A DNA stretch of 64,000 nucleotides, taken from NCBI GenBank assembly GCA_024500155.1, contig CM044869.1, forward strand, positions 45,215,898 to 45,279,897. Direction: 5' to 3'. This stretch comes from Chenopodium formosanum. Its lineage: Eukaryota; Streptophyta; Magnoliopsida; Caryophyllales; Amaranthaceae. A program made the position numbers and the translations under genes. Under the pieces are notes generated by a model that saw nothing but the letters and a program-made list of their open reading frames with translations, did no database searches and had not been told where the DNA came from. This document shows positions 58,712 to 64,000 of the stretch, in pieces. Within the stretch, counting starts at the first letter, position 1. Each line of letters begins with the position of its first letter.

Positions 58712-60493
58712 TACTTGTTTTTTCAAATTTTTTTTACTTGTTTTCATTTCATACTCCTATATTTTTATGCTTGAAGCGTACTCTGGGTTTTTTCTTCTTT
58801 ATTTGTAATTTTATTGAATTTCTGATCTTTCAGGAGTTGCTTGAGAAATTTGAATAACAAACTTTAGTTATCCCAAAGTTGATCTTGTTTCTTTTCAAAT
58901 TGGATGATAAATCAATTCAATTTCCAATTTTTTATTGCCCCTTTTAATTTTTATTTTTCCAATACCTATGTCAGAATTCAATTTCTAATAGAAAATTATC
59001 CACATTTATCTTTGAGGTCTTCTAATTTTATTTTTTGGCATATTGGGTATCATATAATCGTTCTATACTACCAATGTTTTTGAAAGTTCTTAACATTTGT
59101 TAGTATTTGCAAAGTTTTGATGTGGTGGGTGGGGGTTAGAAAAAGGTTGGTAAAGTATGGCCACGTTTGATTAAAACAAAAAAAAAAAAAAAAAAAGGTG
59201 GGGGGGGGGGGGGGGGGGGGGTTTGGAAAATTATGGGAATTTAGGAGTAGGGGGTTTTGTTTGATTGACTATAAAATGTGAATTATGTAGTGCAAATTCA
59301 TAGGAATTTCCAATGCCTACAAAATGTAGGAAATAAACTACCAAAACCCCCCTTAGTAATTCTAAATTCCTATGATTTGCAAATTTCTTCTTACAACCAA
59401 ACAAATTTATGCAATTCCTAGGAAATTTAATATGAGATTCAAATTCCAATGAAATGCCATTGCCTATGGGAAATAAATTCCCATATCAACAGTATTTGAG
59501 TGTATAATAAGGTGGTTGGGTGTAAATGAAATGTGGATACAGTAAGAGTGAGTGAAAAGGTATCAATTTTTGGAGCAAGAGGTGTATGGTAGTAAATAGG
59601 GTTTGCGCAAAATGGAATAAAGTGAAAGTGCTAAGAAATATTAGAACGAACAAAAACGAAATGGTTGAGAACTTCAAGAAATGAGATTTATTTGTTTCAG
59701 TTGTAGAGCCTACACATTATGTAGCGTTTTTTTTTTCTTTTTCTTTATGCATTAATCTGTGTACTTTGCATGGTGACCTTTGCTTTCATTTAGATCTATC
59801 TAACTCATCTTGTCCCTCAAGATTTTTGAGTGGGATGCATAATTATGTCTAGACATGTGCTTTCATTTGGCTTGTTGATTTTCTCATGTGTACTCTGGCA
59901 TTGAAATTTTGAATACCTGAAGAGAGAATTATTTGAGGTATAACATGACTACTCTATTACACATTCGCTTATGCATAATGTTTGTTTGAATGGCTACAAA
60001 CTTTGTATTAGATGTAGTGAGGTTTAATTGGTTTCTAGTTTTGCTATGTGCGATGTAGATCAAGAGTTCTTATAATAAAAAGAATGTAGATCAAGAGTTG
60101 TGCTTCTGATACTTTATCATTTTTCTGCACTCTTCCATCTTTGCCTTATTTAAATGGCATGTGATCAAAGTCATCTAACTTAAGATACATATCTGTATTC
60201 TACAATTTTAACGAGCTTTCAGAATCTTGCATGTTTTCTAATTTTGTTAATGGCAGTGAATATTATTAAGTGTGAAGTCATCTATTCTACAGCTTGGTGT
60301 TTTATTATTAAGTGGTCAATCTAGACATTGTTATTGCCTTAGCAATTTTTCAGCTTGGACAGCTACAATTAAATATCTTTGCTAGTCACATTAATTCAGA
60401 ATTCCAAGGTTTATGACGTTTCAATTGCTGTAGCTCATATGAGATGGTAATAACATATCCTAAATCCATTTATATCTATGCCACTTATTTTTA

Positions 60494-60542
<49 letters not shown>

Positions 60543-60546
60543 CAGT
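58712..60546 (+). other. Putative leader intron of the LeuRS gene
   Basis: About 1.8 kb with no gene. It contains an A run followed by a 22-base poly(G) (59200-59221) and ends in an exceptionally long T run (about 60498-60538) right before AAAGCAG, which would be the polypyrimidine tract of the acceptor. Confidence 0.5.
59200..59221 (+). repeat. Poly(G) run of 22 bases after a poly(A) run
   Basis: About 19 A's (about 59178-59196), then GGT, then 22 G's. A quadruplex-capable tract and a place where sequencing length may be unreliable. Confidence 0.9.
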
Positions 60547-60567
60547 TTCTGCAATACTTCTTCAAAC

Positions 60568-63500
60568 ATGGCTGAGGGTGGTAAGAGCTTTGTCAGGAGG
60601 GATCGTCTGCTTGATATTGAGTCAAAGGTCCATCTGTGGTGGGACCAAAATAATGTATTTGTAGCTGAGCCTGGTGAGAAGCCTCCTGGTGATGGAGAAA
60701 AATTCTTTGGAAACTTTCCATTTCCATATATGAATGGATATTTGCATCTTGGACATGCATTTTCCATTTCCAAGGTAGAATTTGCTGCAGCTTACCACAG
60801 ACTGAGAGGAGCCAATGTACTCTTTCCTTTTGGTTTCCACTGCACTGGCATGCCCATCAAGGCGGCAGCAGATAAGCTTGCAAGAGAAATTCAACTGTTT
60901 GGAGATCCACCTGAGTTTCCTTCTGCAGTGGAGGAAGAAGTTAGCCAGCCATCAGAACAAGAGGATACAAATGCAGGATCACAGCCGTTCAGGGGTAAGA
61001 AGTCTAAGGTTGCAGCCAAAACTGGCACAAGTCTGTATCAGTGGGAGATCATGCAAAGTTTTGGCCTTTCCAATGAAGAAATCTCAAAGTTTCAGGATCC
61101 ATACGAATGGCTGACCTATTTTCCGCCATTGGCAGTTGAAGACCTTAAAGCTTTCGGCTTGGGTGTTGACTGGAGGCGCTCTTTTGTCACCACTGATATT
61201 AATCCGTACTTTGATTCTTTTGTGAGGTGGCAAATGAGGAAGCTCAAAGCAGCTGGCAAGATTGTGAAAGATAAAAGATATGCAATCTTCTCTCCGCTAG
61301 ATGGACAACCATGTGCTGACCATGACAGGGCTTCTGGTGAAGGGGTCCAGCCCCAAGAATACACAATAATAAAGATGGAAGTTGTTCCACCGTTTCCTGC
61401 AAAATTGAACGCTTTAGAGGGCAGGAAAGTATACTTGGCTGCTGCAACATTGAGGCCAGAGACCATATATGGTCAAACAAATGCATGGGTATTGCCTGAA
61501 GGTAAATATGGGGCCTTTGAAATTAATGAGACAGATGTTTTTGTAGTCACTGAGAGGGCAGCTCTTAATCTTGCATATCAGAACTACTCAAGGGTCCAAG
61601 AGAAGCCAACGTGCTTGGTAGAGCTTACTGGTCATGACTTGATTGGTTTGCCTTTGAAGTCTCCGCTTGCTCAAAATGAAGTCATTTACACTCTTCCCAT
61701 GCTAACTATCTTGACAGATAAAGGAACTGGGATTGTAACCAGTGTCCCTAGTGATGCCCCTGATGACTATATGGCCATGCATGACTTAAAGGCAAAACCG
61801 GCTCTACGGGCTAAATTTGGTGTAAAAGATGAATGGATACTTCCCTTTGAGATCATACCCATTATTGATATCCCTGAATTTGGAGACAAACCTGCTGAGA
61901 AGGTCTGCACTGATTTGAAGATCAAGAGCCAAAACGAAAAGGACAAGCTTGCAGAAGCGAAGCGATTAACTTACTTGAAGGGTTTTACTGAAGGGACAAT
62001 GCTTGTTGGTGAATTTGCTGGGGAGAAGGTCCAGGATGCCAAGCCAAAAGTCAGAAGTAAGCTTTTAGAAACAGGTGAAGCCATTATGTATAGTGAGCCT
62101 GAGAAAAAGGTCATGTCTAGATCAGGTGACGAATGTGTTGTGGCTTTGACAGATCAGTGGTACATCACATATGGGGAACCTGAATGGAAGGAGCTAGCCA
62201 AGGAGTGCTTAGATAACATGAATTGTTACTCTGATGAGACCCGTCATGGTTTTGAACACACCCTGAGTTGGCTTAATCAGTGGGCCTGCTCAAGGTCATT
62301 TGGCCTTGGGACTCGCATCCCTTGGGATGAGCAGTACCTTGTGGAATCCCTGTCTGATTCAACTATATACATGGCTTATTATACTGTTGTCCATTTTCTG
62401 CAAAATGGAGACATGTATGGATCTAATACTAGTTTGATAAAGCCAGAACAAATGTCCGATGATGTCTGGGATTTCTTGTTTTGTGGTGGTCCGTATCCAG
62501 ATTCATCAGATATTGATTCAAATGTGCTTAACTCAATGAAGCGGGAATTTGAATATTGGTATCCTTTTGATCTTCGTGTGTCTGGCAAAGACCTTATCCA
62601 GAACCATCTGACATTTAGTATTTATAATCACACAGCACTAGTGGACAAGCGCCACTGGCCTCGTGGGTTCAGATGCAATGGACACATTTTACTAAATGCT
62701 GAGAAGATGTCCAAGTCCACTGGGAACTTCAGGACTTTGCATCAGGCCATTGAAGAATTCTCTGCAGATGCCACACGTTTTGCTCTTGCTGATGCTGGTG
62801 ATGGTGTTGATGATGCAAATTTTGTATTTGAAACTGCAAATGCAGCGATTTTGCGTCTCACAAAAGAGATCTCATGGATGGAAGAAATTCTTGCTGCTGA
62901 TGCAGCTCTTAGATCGGGTGAGCCTTCTTCTTATGCTGATCGGGTGTTCGAAAATGAGATTAATCTCGCAATAAAGCTGACTGAGCAAAACTACCAAAAC
63001 TATATGTTCCGAGATGCTCTTAAGACTGGGTTTTACGACTTGCAAGCTGCTAGAGATGAATATAGGTTCTCTTGTGGGGCTGGTGGCATGAACAGGGTTT
63101 TGGTGCAGCGTTTTATGGATATTCAGACACGACTTATTACCCCTATCTGCCCACATTATGGAGAGTATGTTTGGAGAGAGCTTTTGAAGAAGGAAGGCTT
63201 TGTAATAAAAGCTGGCTGGCCTGCTGCAGAGGCACCTGATTTAGCCCTTAAGAGTGCCAACAAATATTTGCAGGACTCGATAGTGCTGATGAGAAAACTC
63301 CTCCAGAAGCAAATTTTGGGTTCAAAGAAGGCTGGAAAGAAAGGAGCCCCTGTTCAACAGCTTACAGAAGACAAGCAATTGACTGGTTTGATCTATGTAA
63401 ACGAAACATATGATGGCTGGAAGGAAGAGTGCTTGAAAATACTTCAGAGCAAATTTGACTCAAGAACTTGTACTTTTGCTCCAGACAGTGAAATTATGGC

Positions 63501-63819
63501 AGCACTGCAGACGAGTGAGATTGGGAAGGCGTCCAATTTCAAACAAATCCAGAAGCAATGCATGCCATTCTTGAGGTTCAAGAAGGATGAAACTCTTGCT
63601 CTAGGACCCCAAGCCTTGGAGTTGAAGCTTCCTTTTGGTGAGATGAAGGTCCTTTCAGAGAATTTATCTTTGATCAAGAGGCAGCTTGCTCTTGAACAGG
63701 TGGAGATTTTGTCATATCAAGATGAGGATGCTTGTGCCAAGGCTGGACCTCTTGCATCAGTGCTAAAACAAAATCCTCCATCTCCTGGTAATCCTACTGC
63801 CATCTTTTTGACAAACTGA
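60568..63819 (+). CDS. LeuRS: Leucyl-tRNA synthetase, cytosolic
   Basis: A single coding exon of 1083 aa, close to the usual length of plant cytosolic LeuRS (about 1090 aa); no organelle targeting peptide. It charges tRNA-Leu with leucine using ATP. Class I signatures: HLGH at residues 60-63 (the HIGH motif, after PFPYMNGY) and KMSKS at 713-717. The large CP1 editing insertion includes TLRPETIYGQTNAW (threonine-rich site) and the GTGIVTSVPSDAPDDY segment. DWRRSFVTTDINPYFDSFVR precedes CP1. The anticodon-binding and C-terminal regions follow to residue 1083. The ATG at 60568 sits in ACATGGCTG and the protein begins MAEGGKSFVRRDRLLDIE, typical of the family. The reading frame is intact. Expected to be a housekeeping gene. 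Confidence 0.97.
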   Translation: MAEGGKSFVRRDRLLDIESKVHLWWDQNNVFVAEPGEKPPGDGEKFFGNFPFPYMNGYLHLGHAFSISKVEFAAAYHRLRGANVLFPFGFHCTGMPIKAAADKLAREIQLFGDPPEFPSAVEEEVSQPSEQEDTNAGSQPFRGKKSKVAAKTGTSLYQWEIMQSFGLSNEEISKFQDPYEWLTYFPPLAVEDLKAFGLGVDWRRSFVTTDINPYFDSFVRWQMRKLKAAGKIVKDKRYAIFSPLDGQPCADHDRASGEGVQPQEYTIIKMEVVPPFPAKLNALEGRKVYLAAATLRPETIYGQTNAWVLPEGKYGAFEINETDVFVVTERAALNLAYQNYSRVQEKPTCLVELTGHDLIGLPLKSPLAQNEVIYTLPMLTILTDKGTGIVTSVPSDAPDDYMAMHDLKAKPALRAKFGVKDEWILPFEIIPIIDIPEFGDKPAEKVCTDLKIKSQNEKDKLAEAKRLTYLKGFTEGTMLVGEFAGEKVQDAKPKVRSKLLETGEAIMYSEPEKKVMSRSGDECVVALTDQWYITYGEPEWKELAKECLDNMNCYSDETRHGFEHTLSWLNQWACSRSFGLGTRIPWDEQYLVESLSDSTIYMAYYTVVHFLQNGDMYGSNTSLIKPEQMSDDVWDFLFCGGPYPDSSDIDSNVLNSMKREFEYWYPFDLRVSGKDLIQNHLTFSIYNHTALVDKRHWPRGFRCNGHILLNAEKMSKSTGNFRTLHQAIEEFSADATRFALADAGDGVDDANFVFETANAAILRLTKEISWMEEILAADAALRSGEPSSYADRVFENEINLAIKLTEQNYQNYMFRDALKTGFYDLQAARDEYRFSCGAGGMNRVLVQRFMDIQTRLITPICPHYGEYVWRELLKKEGFVIKAGWPAAEAPDLALKSANKYLQDSIVLMRKLLQKQILGSKKAGKKGAPVQQLTEDKQLTGLIYVNETYDGWKEECLKILQSKFDSRTCTFAPDSEIMAALQTSEIGKASNFKQIQKQCMPFLRFKKDETLALGPQALELKLPFGEMKVLSENLSLIKRQLALEQVEILSYQDEDACAKAGPLASVLKQNPPSPGNPTAIFLTN

Positions 63820-64000
63820 TGAAATTGAATTTTCTGTGGTTTTGGTTTATGCATTTTTTTGACAAATTTTAAATTTATCTACTGTATGAACTTCTTGAAA
63901 GCACATTGTTTTATCTTGAGTTCTTATGAAGCCTAATTTAGTTCCAGGTTTTCCAGACTCTGTCATTTACAGTACAAGAGTCTTCATTCTAATCAAGCAT
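63820..64000 (+). other. 3' UTR of LeuRS
   Basis: T-rich sequence after the TGA; no clear AATAAA seen before the window edge. Confidence 0.6.

Noticed and set aside
1..64000. tRNA, rRNA, CRISPR array or operon structure
   Set aside because: No cloverleaf-like A/B box pair, rRNA signature or regularly spaced direct repeat array was seen by eye. Gene structure is eukaryotic. A tRNAscan run would settle the tRNA question.

Overview
This is a stretch of a eudicot plant nuclear genome. It has intron-rich genes with GT-AG borders, AT-rich introns full of MITEs, Ty1/copia and Ty3/gypsy LTR retrotransposons, Helitrons and a plant-type cytosolic leucyl-tRNA synthetase with an uninterrupted coding exon. 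Repeated 'tacggagta'-type words resemble Amaranthaceae/Chenopodiaceae (spinach, beet, quinoa) sequence, but that placement is a low-confidence impression.

Layout. On the minus strand lies a tandem cluster of three purple-acid-phosphatase-like genes (PAP1/24/27-type metallophosphoesterases with N-terminal signal peptides). Gene C (41253 to 34896) is intact. Gene B (18981 to 4848) has every exon and splice site in order but is cut in its ninth exon by a 9.5-kb Ty3/gypsy TAT-type retrotransposon (6108-15615; 555-bp LTRs; 5-bp target duplication GTCTG). Gene A (2480 to 21) runs off the left edge after five exons. A second complete retrotransposon, a Ty1/copia element (21346-29757; 746-bp LTRs; duplication CTTAT), lies between B and C. 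Next is an unrecognised five-exon gene D (47268 to 42880, minus). A transposon-rich block follows (47.8-58.5 kb), including a three-layer nest: solo LTR inside solo LTR inside a Stowaway MITE, each boundary with its own target duplication. The window ends with a cytosolic LeuRS gene on the plus strand (CDS 60568-63819), preceded by a probable 5'-UTR intron.

Main points. (1) The gypsy insertion is young (2 differences seen between 555-bp LTRs) and separates metal-binding motif I from motifs II-V of phosphatase B, so B looks like a newly made pseudogene. (2) In that element gag-protease and RT-RNaseH-integrase share one frame, separated only by a UAG followed by CAAUCA, which fits the UAG-CARYYA leaky-stop consensus, and pol lacks an upstream ATG of its own. 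An in-frame TGA also lies in integrase. (3) The element carries an antisense, intron-containing ORF between pol and the 3' LTR, pointing the same way as the broken host gene. (4) The copia element is even younger (1 difference seen in 746 bp) yet has an intact gag and a pol decayed throughout, suggesting trans-mobilisation of a gag-only family. (5) Gene C has a 141-nt in-frame candidate cassette exon not seen in A or B.

All coordinates were read by eye. LTR differences, exon borders and homology calls are not backed by alignments or database searches.
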